Shown here one piece after another: positions 10,354 through 20,172 of a DNA stretch of 37,542 bases. The position numbers and the translations under genes are program-made. Position 1 is the stretch's first letter. Every line of letters starts with the position of its first letter. Source of the DNA: Candidatus Bathycorpusculum grumuli (GTDB taxonomy: Archaea > Thermoproteota > Bathyarchaeia > Bathyarchaeales > Bathycorpusculaceae); NCBI GenBank assembly GCA_009776805.1, contig WRNB01000001.1, forward strand, positions 34,288 to 71,829. Reading direction: 5' to 3'. The notes under the pieces are model-generated. The model was not told where the DNA came from. It searched no databases and saw only the letters and a list, made by a program, of their open reading frames with translations.

Positions 10354-10642
10354 ACTTTTTGCTCCGTTGTTTTGAGGGTAGTAAATATAATGTTTTGTTC
10401 AAAAGGTCTGTCGGATTTTTTATGGTTGGTTTAATTACTGCGTATGATGATGATACGGGGCCGATAATGTCAAAAATTTTGCCTACTGTAGTTAAATTTT
10501 CGTCAGCAATTTCACAACCAATTTTTGGAGGGTTTTCTGTCTTTATGATGATATTGTTTGATGGTGTAATGTTTAATACTTTGCCAATTCTTTGCACTTT
10601 TATTTCCCTCAGAAAAGCATCGAAATTAATGTAAGTACACAT
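10343..10642 (-). CDS. gar1: H/ACA RNP protein Gar1-like
   Basis: RIGKVLNITPSNNIIIKTENPPKIGCEIADENLTTVGKIFDIIGPVSSSYAVIKP, adjacent to TFB as is common in archaea. Confidence 0.85.
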   Translation of the reverse strand: MCTYINFDAFLREIKVQRIGKVLNITPSNNIIIKTENPPKIGCEIADENLTTVGKIFDIIGPVSSSYAVIKPTIKNPTDLLNKTLYLLPSKQRSKKYDY

Positions 10643-10758
10643 TTAAAGTTTTCGTTTTCTTGGTTGATTAGTGGTGTACCTGTGTTTTTTAGTAGAAAAC
10701 TTATTTAATGAGAGTCGTTGATATGCTTTTACCTTAAAAAAGGGTGAGGTCAAGAAAT

Positions 10759-11136
10759 ATGACAAAACCGTTCTATGTAAAAATTGATGTCCCACAAGAA
10801 GTCGTAGATGCAGCCTATGAAGCCCTATCAGCCGCTTCAAAATCTGGTTCAATTAGAAAAGGAACTAACGAAGCCACAAAAGCTGTTGAGCGTTCAATAG
10901 CAAAGCTTGTTGTAATAGCTGAAGATGTTGATCCTCCAGAAGTTATTGCACATTTACCTTTACTTTGTGATGAAAGGAAAATTCCTTACGTGTTTGTTCC
11001 AACAAAAGAAGCATTGGGAAAAGCAATAGGTATTGATGTTCCCTGTGCGTCTGCTTGTATAATTAAAGATGATGCTTCAGGCTTAATAAAAGAAATAATT
11101 TCGCGACTTGATCAGGTTAAACGAGGAACTCAGTGA
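10759..11136 (+). CDS. rpl7ae: 50S ribosomal protein L7Ae
   Basis: [62 protein letters not shown]. Confidence 0.97.
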   Translation: MTKPFYVKIDVPQEVVDAAYEALSAASKSGSIRKGTNEATKAVERSIAKLVVIAEDVDPPEVIAHLPLLCDERKIPYVFVPTKEALGKAIGIDVPCASACIIKDDASGLIKEIISRLDQVKRGTQ

Positions 11137-11369
11137 TGAGTAGTAAAGAAGAACGCGCTGCGGCACAGGAAGAATTAGTTCCTGCAGAAATTATACAGGT
11201 CATCGGGCGTACAGGCGTTACCGGTGAAATCACACAGGTCAGGGTGCGCATCATGGAAGGCAAAGATAAAGGGCGAATTATTACTCGTAACGTTAAAGGT
11301 CCAGTAAGAGCACAAGACATTTTGATGCTCCGCGAAACTGAACGTGAAGCAAAGAAAATCACGAGATAA
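11136..11369 (+). CDS. rps28e: 30S ribosomal protein S28e
   Basis: [56 protein letters not shown]. Start at 11133 (GTG) or 11136 (ATG). Confidence 0.95.
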   Translation: MSSKEERAAAQEELVPAEIIQVIGRTGVTGEITQVRVRIMEGKDKGRIITRNVKGPVRAQDILMLRETEREAKKITR

Positions 11370-11393
11370 ATATCCAACGGAGAATTATAAGCC

Positions 11394-11591
11394 ATGCCAA
11401 AAGCAAGAAAATGTTCATTTTGTGGTAACGATTTCCCAGCGGGTACAGGCATGATGTACGTTAAAAATGACGGCTCCATTTTATGGTTTGATTCAAGTAA
11501 ATGTAAGAAAAGCAGCTTGAAATTCGGCAGAGATGCTCGAAAATTGAAATGGACCGAATATTATGGTAAAGAAGAAAAAGGTAAAGCCTGA
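11394..11591 (+). CDS. rpl24e: 50S ribosomal protein L24e
   Basis: KCSFCGNDFPAGTGMMYVKNDGSILWFDSSKCKKSSLKFGRDARKLKWTEYY. Confidence 0.95.
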   Translation: MPKARKCSFCGNDFPAGTGMMYVKNDGSILWFDSSKCKKSSLKFGRDARKLKWTEYYGKEEKGKA

Positions 11592-11764
11592 TAGGTTTCA
11601 TAGTACGACATCAACCAACCCTGTTTTTTTATTTTAAAGTTTTAAAAATGTGTTAAACTTGTTTATTATACCGTTTATAGTTGATTTGTTTGTTGGTATT
11701 TGAATACGTTTTTTATGTAGCAACGCGAGAAATTTTTTATCATATGTTTGGCGGGTTTAAGTTG

Positions 11765-11898
11765 GTGTGATTTGTCATTAAGCGATTTTTCACACGATTT
11801 CTTTATAATATTTGCTTAATATTCACAAAACTTTGATTTGATGTTTCACTATGTATAGTGATAAATAGATTGTAGTAAAACTTTTAGTCACTTGCTAT
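11765..11898. repeat. Diverged direct repeat, copy 1 (partner 13340-13473)
   Basis: Shared stretches CATTAAG, CTTTATAATATTTGC, TTTGATGTTTC.CTATGTAT.GT, and GTAAAA.TTTTAGTC in the same order and orientation at both sites. Confidence 0.8.
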
Positions 11899-12110
11899 AC
11901 CTGAGTCAAACAACATACTATCTTCCTCTGCTTATCTTGATGGTAGATTAAATTGGAATAAACCCTTAAGAGTACATCAAAACACCATATTACTACAAAA
12001 GACTAATTGAGAACAGAAAATAACAAAAACCAGAAAACACAAGCAATTTGAAACCTGCATATTTGGTTCTTCACGGATAATTAGTGATTTCGGAAAACTG
12101 TGTGGTGTGG

Positions 12111-12959
12111 TTATTGGTTGTGGGCCGGGTTGTTGTTTGGGGGTTTTAGGTGTTTTTTAGTGAACATCGCTATCACAGCTATAGTGACACCTGCAAAGAG
12201 GAGTGCGCCAACCCACAACAAAAAGGATGGCTGAAACACAAAATTTGGTAGCTGTGATTGATTATTATCAGATGTTGTAGACTGACTGGGAATGGTTGTT
12301 GTTTGTGAAGGTGATAACGTCAAAGTTCCATCAGTTATAGTGATTGTTTGAATTTTACTCCACCCACTTTCCGCACCAGATGTAATATAACTGTGACCAA
12401 ATTGTCCACCTGCACTCATTTCATACTCTTTATACCCCGTTACTGCTTGAACACGACAATCTATTTGAACATCACCAGTGTACCTATCTGCAGACTCTGA
12501 AATAACCGTATAGTCAGAATCAGACGGAACCATATAGACATCACTAACATAAGCAAAATTACCATTTGGATCAGAAGCACCAAACCCCCATCAGTCTTTG
12601 TCTTCCCCAAAATGCCCCTTAAATTGAATTACATAATACAAGTTAATTTCGTGACCTGTTGCATTAGTGTAAGGTGTAAAGGGTTGATTTTTTATTGTAA
12701 CTTCCAAGGTTTTACGACTTACGTGGTAACCGTTTTCGGTATATGTGTTTTCTTTTCCTGTATATTGATCAATATAGGTTGTAGTAATTGGTGGTATATC
12801 GTAAGAGTTGTCAATGAGTTTTATGTTGAATTGGGGAACAGATGGCTTAGATACTGCCTGCACATTTACAGGCGTAATCGTTAGAACCAGTAGACTTGAC
12901 AGTAACAAAACAACAAGTGTTAATGTCAAAGTTTTATTTGCAGAGTTCATAATTAACAC
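12111..12959 (-). pseudogene. Secreted, C-terminally TM-anchored surface protein interrupted by one in-frame TGA
   Basis: Two track ORFs (12591-12959, 12111-12533) are in the same frame. The 19-codon gap has no other stop after the TGA: ...GHFGEDKD*WGFGASDPNGNFAYVSDVYMVPSDSDYTVIS.... Signal peptide in the first half, TM anchor in the second. Confidence 0.8.
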
Positions 12960-13339
12960 TGGTAGTTGAAGAAATAAATATCTTTACCCAAACCATCCCC
13001 AGTAGTCAAAAATTTTTAAAAACCAATATACAATCTACATGATCTCAAAGAACATGATAACCCATGTGATTTTGGAAGGTCTATTTGATGAAGATTTTGT
13101 ACTATATTTTTGCCGTCTGCGGCAGTTCGTTCCAAAATGGAGCATACTGATTTTTCGTTTATTCACCGCTTTCAAATATGTTCTTCAAGTGTTTGAGTAG
13201 GGTGTTGTGTGGGTTTTTGGGTTTTGTGTGTTTTGTTAGATTGTAAAGTTGTTAAGTGTGGATGTGTTGGTGGAGGGTTATTATATTGTTGTGATGTGGT
13301 ATCATTGGCAAAAACTATGTTTACAATTATACTAAATTA

Positions 13340-13473
13340 ATGTGGATTGGCATTAAGTTATTTTTCGCATGTTGTCTTTATAATATTTGCTCTTGATATT
13401 AACAATCTCTGTTTTGATGTTTCGCTATGTATGGTGGTAAATGGAGTGTGGTAAAATTTTTAGTCGTTTGTTA
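13340..13473. repeat. Diverged direct repeat, copy 2 (partner 11765-11898)
   Basis: See copy 1. Confidence 0.8.
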
Positions 13474-13564
13474 TGTTTTGTGTTTGATGTTAAGTGTTGT
13501 ATTTGCTGTTTACGCACTTGTATTGATTTTATGGCTTTAAAACTTTTATTTTTATTACGTTTTA

Positions 13565-13597
13565 CGTAAAATTTAATCGTTTACTCGTAAAATTTAA
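13565..13597 (+). promoter_or_regulatory. Candidate operator/promoter of lysine operon: two CGTAAAATTTAA direct repeats 21 bp apart
   Basis: CGTAAAATTTAA at 13565-13576 and 13586-13597, overlapping palindrome TTTACGTAAA (13561-13570). TATA-like TTTAAATA lies in the second repeat, ~40 bp before the dapA ATG. Confidence 0.5.
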
Positions 13598-13639
13598 ATA
13601 TGTATTTGTGTTACTCATCTCCTACAAAGAGGATATCAA

Positions 13640-14677
13640 ATGTTCACATTTAGCGGCTGTACAACAGCTCTAATAACACCAATGACTGCTAATCATCAAG
13701 TAGACTACGAAGGCTTACAACGCCTAATAGATTTCCAAATTCAAGAAGGCGTAACTGGTTTACTTGCCATGGGAACAACAGGAGAATCACCAACTTTAAA
13801 CTGGGAAGAGCACAGTAAAGTAATTGAAAAAACCAGCGAATATACCTGCAAACGATGTTTTACAATTGCCGGTACCGGAAGCAATTCAACACAAGAAGCA
13901 ATAGCTGGAACACAACACGCAAGAGACGCAGGCATAAATGCTGTTCTTCTTGTAGACCCATACTATAACGGCCCCAGTTCAATGGAAATTCGCAGAGAAT
14001 ACATCGAACCCATAGCAAAACAATTCTCTGACGTACAAATAATTCCATACATCATACCTGGACGAACTGGAACTCAACTCTTTCCACAAGACCTAGCAAT
14101 ACTACATAAACAATATCCAAACGTACGTTGTGTAAAAGAAGCAACAGGTGACTTGGAAAATATGATATTAACAAGAAAACTCTGCGGAGAAGACTTTGAA
14201 ATTCTTAGCGGTGACGATGACAAAACCTATGCCATGATGATAAACCCAAAAATAAAGGCAACAGGCGCAATATCTGTAATATCTAATATTACACCTCGTG
14301 CAATAGCAGACATGATTCAATATATACTCGATGGAAACATGGAAGCGGCAACCATAATCCAGCAAGCCCTTCAACCACTCTTCAATATTGTTACTGTAAA
14401 AACACAAGAATCAACACCTTACGGTTTAGTTACATGTAGAGCAAGAAACCCACTTGCTACTAAAACACTGATGAATATTATGGGTATGCCATCAGGACCA
14501 TGCAGACAACCATTAGGCAAAATGACACATACAGGTATCCAAACTGTTTTGACAAACGCTCGCAAAATCTATGAAGTAAACCCGCAAATACTTGAACCAA
14601 TAGCTGATTACTTTGATGTAGATCTCACAGAACGTTTGTATAACGAAAAATACCTATCGGGGTTGACCTATGCTTAA
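13640..14677 (+). CDS. dapA: 4-hydroxy-tetrahydrodipicolinate synthase
   Basis: TTALITPMTANHQVDYEGLQRLIDFQIQEGVTGLLAMGTTGESPTLNWEEH; Schiff-base region VRCVKEATGD; SGDDDKTYAMM. Confidence 0.95.
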   Translation: MFTFSGCTTALITPMTANHQVDYEGLQRLIDFQIQEGVTGLLAMGTTGESPTLNWEEHSKVIEKTSEYTCKRCFTIAGTGSNSTQEAIAGTQHARDAGINAVLLVDPYYNGPSSMEIRREYIEPIAKQFSDVQIIPYIIPGRTGTQLFPQDLAILHKQYPNVRCVKEATGDLENMILTRKLCGEDFEILSGDDDKTYAMMINPKIKATGAISVISNITPRAIADMIQYILDGNMEAATIIQQALQPLFNIVTVKTQESTPYGLVTCRARNPLATKTLMNIMGMPSGPCRQPLGKMTHTGIQTVLTNARKIYEVNPQILEPIADYFDVDLTERLYNEKYLSGLTYA

Positions 14678-15464
14678 ACTCTGTGTCGCAGGCGCCGCAG
14701 GAAGAATGGGTATAGCAATTATCAAAACTGCCTACTCTAAAGGTATTCAAACAGTTGGTGCTATAGAATCTTTAAATTGTCCTGTTGTAGGAAAAACTCT
14801 CAGAGATATTGGAATATCTGACCAAGACACAAAAATATTGAGTTGTGATCAACTTGCAAGTGCACTTTCAGATGCTGATGTTTTCGTCAGTTTTACATCC
14901 CCAATAGCTGACTTACAAAATATTCCAATAGCCGTAAATCAAGGAAAACGTGTAATTCTTGGTACCACTGGCTTTACATCGGAACAAAATTCTACAATTA
15001 TCAACACACTAAATGGAAAAGTCCCTGCTGTATTTTCTCCAAACTATAGCGTAGGTATAAACATCTTCTTCAAATTGGTAGATATACTCAAGGTTTTTCC
15101 ATCAGAATACGACTTTAGCATAAACGAAATTCATCACACAGGCAAAAAAGATGCTCCAAGTGGAACCGCTAAAAAACTCGGGGAACTCATTTCAAATATG
15201 CGAAATTACACAAAAACCATTACAGGACGAGACGGTATGAGTTCAAGACTGCCTGATGAAATGGAAATCACTTCAATGCGAACAGGAGGCGTTTCTGGTA
15301 TTCACACACTAACCATTGCAGGACCACATGAAATGCTACGGATTGAACATACAGCATTTTCCCGTGACACACTTGCCCAAGGAGCGGTTTATGCAGCTGA
15401 ATGGTTAAGTAAACAAAACGTGCCTAAAATATATAGCATGGCTGACGTTTTAGGACTAACTTAA
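14670..15464 (+). CDS. dapB: 4-hydroxy-tetrahydrodipicolinate reductase
   Basis: Rossmann N-terminus CVAGAAGRMGIAII; signature EIHHTGKKDAPSGTA. Confidence 0.96.
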   Translation: MLKLCVAGAAGRMGIAIIKTAYSKGIQTVGAIESLNCPVVGKTLRDIGISDQDTKILSCDQLASALSDADVFVSFTSPIADLQNIPIAVNQGKRVILGTTGFTSEQNSTIINTLNGKVPAVFSPNYSVGINIFFKLVDILKVFPSEYDFSINEIHHTGKKDAPSGTAKKLGELISNMRNYTKTITGRDGMSSRLPDEMEITSMRTGGVSGIHTLTIAGPHEMLRIEHTAFSRDTLAQGAVYAAEWLSKQNVPKIYSMADVLGLT

Positions 15465-15533
15465 TCAGTTTTTTTATCCGTTAACTTTTTTTATTAAGAA
15501 CATATACAAAATAATAACATAGGAAGAATAAAT

Positions 15534-16592
15534 ATGTCGGTGAAACGTAAAGTCGCCATTTTAGGTGCAACTGGGGCCGTTGGACAACGGTTTATACAAT
15601 TACTACAAGGGCATCCTTGGTTCCAAATAGAAGTACTTGCTGCATCAGAGCGGTCAGCAGGTAAAAAATATAAAGATGCATGTCCTTGGCTTATGGAGAC
15701 AGAACTGCCAAAACAAATTGCTGAAATGCCAGTTGTAAATGCCGATGTAGAGTCAGTAGAACAGGCTGGATCGGTAGATTTAGTGTTTTCTTCACTTCCA
15801 GGCGATCTTGCTGGATCAGTTGAAGCACAATTTGGTGCTCTTTATCCTGTTTTCAGTAAAGCAAGTGCTCATCGTATGGACAAAGACGTTCCTTTAATTG
15901 TTCCAGAAATTAATCCTGATCACATTGAAATGGTTAAGATTCAACAAAAACTACGTGGTTGGAAAGGTTTTATTACAACTGACCCTAATTGTAGTTCAAT
16001 TCAACTTGTAATTACACTAAAACCTCTGATGCAATTTGGTCTAAAACAAGTTATGGTGACTACAATGCAGGCATTAAGCGGTGCAGGTTATCCAGGTGTT
16101 CCTTCTTTAGACATTCTTGATAACGTGGTTCCTTTTATTTCAGGTGAAGAAGAAAAAATGGAAATAGAGTCACTTAAAATTTTGGGTAAATATGATGGTT
16201 GCACTGTGCAAAATGCTGAGTTTCAACTTAGTGCGAGTTGTAATCGTGTAAATGTTGTTGATGGACACTTAGAATCCGTTTTCATAAAACTCGAACAAAA
16301 TCCGACTATAGACGAAATTGAAGATGTGTTAGCCAAATTTCAAGGTGTTCCCCAAAATCTTAAATTGCCAAGTGCACCAGTTAACCCGATTGTTGTACAG
16401 CATGAGAAAAATCGTCCTCAACCTCGTTTTGATCGTGGTGCAGGCAATGGCATGAGTGTTGTAGTTGGCAGAATACGCAAGGACCCAATTATGACTTTTA
16501 AATATACGTGTCTGGGCCATAATACCATTAGAGGTGCTGCAGGTGGTGGCATTTTAAGTGCTGAACTGTATGTTTCTAAAGGATTGGCTTAA
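15534..16592 (+). CDS. asd: Aspartate-semialdehyde dehydrogenase
   Basis: KVAILGATGAVGQRFIQLLQ; active-site TDPNCSSIQLVITLKPL. Confidence 0.96.
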   Translation: MSVKRKVAILGATGAVGQRFIQLLQGHPWFQIEVLAASERSAGKKYKDACPWLMETELPKQIAEMPVVNADVESVEQAGSVDLVFSSLPGDLAGSVEAQFGALYPVFSKASAHRMDKDVPLIVPEINPDHIEMVKIQQKLRGWKGFITTDPNCSSIQLVITLKPLMQFGLKQVMVTTMQALSGAGYPGVPSLDILDNVVPFISGEEEKMEIESLKILGKYDGCTVQNAEFQLSASCNRVNVVDGHLESVFIKLEQNPTIDEIEDVLAKFQGVPQNLKLPSAPVNPIVVQHEKNRPQPRFDRGAGNGMSVVVGRIRKDPIMTFKYTCLGHNTIRGAAGGGILSAELYVSKGLA

Positions 16593-16627
16593 TTTGTATG
16601 TTATGACAACAATGTTTGGTGTGATTG

Positions 16628-17920
16628 ATGGTTAAACGTAAACTTTGTGAACCCTTAAAAGAATCCAAAGGTAGTTTGTACTTTGATGGGTTTTCAGTTG
16701 AAGAATTAGCACACAAGTATGATACCCCACTTTACGTGTTAAGTGAGAAGCGAATTCGTGAAAACTATAATCGATTATATGATGCTATAGCGAGTAAATA
16801 CAAAAATGTACGTATTTATTATGCTTGCAAGGCAAATACTAACCTTACGGTGTTAAAGATTTTACAATCTGAAGGTGCATATCTCGATGCGGTTAGTCCT
16901 GGCGAGGTTTTTATGGGTTTAAATAGTGGTTTTACTCCAGATAGCATTCTTTTCACAGGAACAAGTGTTCGAAATGATGAGCTTAAGTTTCTTGTTGATG
17001 CTGGTATAACAGTAAATATCGACAGTCAAAGTGAACTTGATCGTTTGCTTAAAATTGCTGTTCCTTCAACAATTTCTGTACGTGTTAACCCAGAAGTTGT
17101 TGCTGGACATCATGATCACTGTATTACTAGTGGACCGCAAACAAAATTTGGTTTATGGGAAGAAGATGCTCTAAAAGCGTATGCTACTGCAAAGAAGGCA
17201 AGAGTTGAACATTTTGGTATTCATATGCATATTGGTTCAGGTATTTTAGATTTTGACCCATATGTTCAGGCAGTGGAGAGACTTTTAGGTATTGCTAAAA
17301 GAGTTCACGATGAGTTAGGAATAGATTTTGAATTCATTGATATTGGTGGAGGTATTGGTGTTCCTTATCATCCAAATGATGATAATTTTGATTTATCGAT
17401 ATTTGCTTCTAGAATAGTTTCGTTGTTTAAATCTAAAGTGAATGAATATCATTTAGGTAAACCATTTTTGCACATTGAACCGGGTAGATATCTTGTTTGT
17501 GATGCAGGTATTTTGTTAACTACTGTTAACACGGTAAAAGTTACTCCTCATCGCAAATTTGTTGGTGTAGACTCAGGGTTTAACACGTTAGTGCGTCCAA
17601 CAATGTATGGGTCTTATCACCAAGTTTTGGTAGCTAACAAATTAAACGATAAATGTAGTGAAGTTTTTGATGTCGTTGGTCCAATATGTGAGTCAGGTGA
17701 TATTTTAGCTAAAGATCGTGAATTGCCACTGGTAGCTGAAGGTGATGTTTTAGTGGTTCTTAATGCTGGAGCTTATGGTTTTAGTATGAGTTCTCAATAT
17801 AATTCTCGTCCACGTGCAGCTGAAGTTATGATTCGACAAGGTAAATCTGTGATAGTTAGAGAGCGAGAACAGTTCCAAGATTTGTTAACAAGTCAACGAA
17901 TGGTGCAACGGTGTGAGTAA
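16628..17920 (+). CDS. lysA: Diaminopimelate decarboxylase
   Basis: YYACKANTNLTVLKILQSEGAYLDAVSPGE; HMHIGSGI; IDIGGGIGVPY; GPICESGDILAKDRELP. Confidence 0.97.
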   Translation: MVKRKLCEPLKESKGSLYFDGFSVEELAHKYDTPLYVLSEKRIRENYNRLYDAIASKYKNVRIYYACKANTNLTVLKILQSEGAYLDAVSPGEVFMGLNSGFTPDSILFTGTSVRNDELKFLVDAGITVNIDSQSELDRLLKIAVPSTISVRVNPEVVAGHHDHCITSGPQTKFGLWEEDALKAYATAKKARVEHFGIHMHIGSGILDFDPYVQAVERLLGIAKRVHDELGIDFEFIDIGGGIGVPYHPNDDNFDLSIFASRIVSLFKSKVNEYHLGKPFLHIEPGRYLVCDAGILLTTVNTVKVTPHRKFVGVDSGFNTLVRPTMYGSYHQVLVANKLNDKCSEVFDVVGPICESGDILAKDRELPLVAEGDVLVVLNAGAYGFSMSSQYNSRPRAAEVMIRQGKSVIVREREQFQDLLTSQRMVQRCE

Positions 17921-18770
17921 TATGCAATTTTGGAAAATGCATGGATTAGGAAACGACTACATTGTGATTGATAATCGTGATGAAAATATATTCGACAAAA
18001 CCATTTCAGCTTTAGCTAAGCAACTTTGTACGCGTAGATTTTCAGTTGGTGCGGATGGATTGTTGCTTGTTTGTAATTCAAATGTGGCTGATGTAAAAAT
18101 GCGGATTTTTAACTCTGATGGTAGTGAAGCAGAAATGTGTGGTAATGGTATTCGTTGTTTTAGTAAATATTGTTATGAAATGGGTATTATCAAAAAGTCA
18201 GAGTTTAAAGTTGAAACTTTGTCAGGCATAAAAAACATTGTTTTAACTCTGCATGGTGATCAAGTCCTAACTGTTAGGGTTGATATGGGTGCACCAAATT
18301 GGGATCGCAAATCTTTACCAATGACTGGTGAGGGTGTTTGTATAAATTGTAATTTAATTGTTGATAAGGTAATATATAACGTAACTTGTTTATCTATGGG
18401 TAATCCTCATTGTGTTATGTTTGTTGAAAATGTTGATAAAACTCCAGTTGAATATATTGGATCTCTTGTGGAAATTAATGAGGTTTTTCCTAAACGTACT
18501 AATGTAGGTTTTGTACAAGTGATAGGTAAAGACGAACTTAAAGTACGTGTTTGGGAACGTGGTTGTGGCGAAACTCTTGCATGTGGTACTGGAACTTGTG
18601 CTGCTGTTGCGGTCGCAAACAAACTTGGTAAAGTTGGTGACAAAGTTACTGTTCACGTGTTAGGTGGCAACTTACAGGTTGAAGTTGGTGAGCATAACCT
18701 GTTTTTAAGTGGTGCTGCAGAAAAAATTTACAAAGGAACTCTAATTGGAGAAAACTATAATGAACTTTGA
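17913..18770 (+). CDS. dapF: Diaminopimelate epimerase
   Basis: FWKMHGLGNDYIVID; SDGSEAEMCGNGIRCFSKY; ERGCGETLACGTGTCAA. Confidence 0.97.
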   Translation: MSNMQFWKMHGLGNDYIVIDNRDENIFDKTISALAKQLCTRRFSVGADGLLLVCNSNVADVKMRIFNSDGSEAEMCGNGIRCFSKYCYEMGIIKKSEFKVETLSGIKNIVLTLHGDQVLTVRVDMGAPNWDRKSLPMTGEGVCINCNLIVDKVIYNVTCLSMGNPHCVMFVENVDKTPVEYIGSLVEINEVFPKRTNVGFVQVIGKDELKVRVWERGCGETLACGTGTCAAVAVANKLGKVGDKVTVHVLGGNLQVEVGEHNLFLSGAAEKIYKGTLIGENYNEL

Positions 18771-19920
18771 ATATGCCGAAAGAGTTAGACGGTTACCTCC
18801 GTATCTATTTGCTGAAATGGAAAAAATTCAAAAAGAAAAGAAAGCTCAAGGAATTGACTTAATATCTTTGAGTATTGGTGATCCTGATCTTCACCCGCCA
18901 GATTTTGTGATTGAAGCGTTGGCTAAAGAAGTGTCTAACTTGAAGAATCATAATTACTCCTTTAGTCAAGGTGAACCCGATTTTCGAGAAGCAGTGTCAG
19001 TTTGGTGTAAGACCCGTTTTAATGTAGATGTTGCACATGACCAAGTGGTTGCGTTGTTGGGTTCTAAAGAAGGTCTTGCAAATATTGCTCGTGCTTTTAT
19101 TAATCCTGGTGATAAAGTGCTTGTGCCTAATCCATCTTATCCAGTGTATGCTAATGGTAGTACTATTCTTTGTGATGGTACAGTTGTGCCAATGCCGATG
19201 CTTGAAGATAATAATTTCCAACCAGATTTGGATGCAATTGATGTTGATAATGCACGTTTGATGTTTCTTAATTATCCTAATAATCCTACAGCTGCGGTTG
19301 TTGATAAAAAATTCTTAAAAAAAGCTGTAGATTTTGCTAAAGATAATAATATAATTCTTTGTTATGATAATGCGTATTCAGAAATTACGTATGATGACTA
19401 TCGTGCTCCAAGTATTCTTGAAGTTCCAGGTGCTGATAAAGTTGCAATTGAATTTCATTCTTTGTCTAAAACTTTTAATATGACTGGTGATCGAATTGCG
19501 TTTGCTGTTGGTAATAAACAACTTGTTGCTGGTTTAACAAAAATTAAATCTCAAATTGATTCTGGACCGCCAGTTTATATCCAAAAAGTTGCAACCACTG
19601 CTTTAAGTGTTTATAAAAATTGTGGTCAACCAGAATTTTTGCGTAAAAATAATCAACTTTTGCAAGAGCGGCGTGATTTACTTGTTAATACGTTGACAAA
19701 AATTGGTTATCCATGTAAAGTGCCAAAAGCAACTTTTTATGTGTGGGTTAATTGTAAAGGTGATTCAATGAAGTTTGCTGCTAAATTGCTTGATGTTGGT
19801 GTCGCTGTAACTCCAGGTGTTGGTTTTGGTAAATATGGTGAAGGGTATATACGTATTACGTTTACTCGTCCAAAAGAGCGTATCAAAGAAGCTTGTGAGC
19901 GTATCGCAAGTGCTTTCTAA
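18760..19920 (+). CDS. dapL: LL-diaminopimelate aminotransferase
   Basis: PLP aminotransferase with ISLSIGDPDLHPPDFVIEAL and HSLSKTFNMTGDRIAFAVGN. Family plus operon context support DapL. Start MNFEYAE after GGAG. Confidence 0.85.
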   Translation: MNFEYAERVRRLPPYLFAEMEKIQKEKKAQGIDLISLSIGDPDLHPPDFVIEALAKEVSNLKNHNYSFSQGEPDFREAVSVWCKTRFNVDVAHDQVVALLGSKEGLANIARAFINPGDKVLVPNPSYPVYANGSTILCDGTVVPMPMLEDNNFQPDLDAIDVDNARLMFLNYPNNPTAAVVDKKFLKKAVDFAKDNNIILCYDNAYSEITYDDYRAPSILEVPGADKVAIEFHSLSKTFNMTGDRIAFAVGNKQLVAGLTKIKSQIDSGPPVYIQKVATTALSVYKNCGQPEFLRKNNQLLQERRDLLVNTLTKIGYPCKVPKATFYVWVNCKGDSMKFAAKLLDVGVAVTPGVGFGKYGEGYIRITFTRPKERIKEACERIASAF

Positions 19921-20172
19921 CATTTTTTATATGTGTAGATGGTTTTTAAATTGTTAGCTCTATAGTGTTTATGGTGAGGTGAGGTAGGTTTTGTTGGGTT
20001 GTAGGTTTTAGGAGTGTTTCAATATAGTTGGTGTTAAATGTTTTTTTGTTGTGTTGTTTGTTTGTTGGTTGGTTGTTGTGGGTGAAGTAGTGTGGTGTGG
20101 TGGTTGTTTTTTTGTGGTGTGAATTTTTTGTCAAACTGTGTTGTAGTGTTAGTTAGAAATGAATGGTGATAG

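Noticed and set aside
12591-12593. Selenocysteine reading of the in-frame TGA
   Set aside because: No supporting SECIS structure or Sec machinery visible, no Cys-type context known, and TGA is used as an ordinary stop nearby. Kept only as a test.
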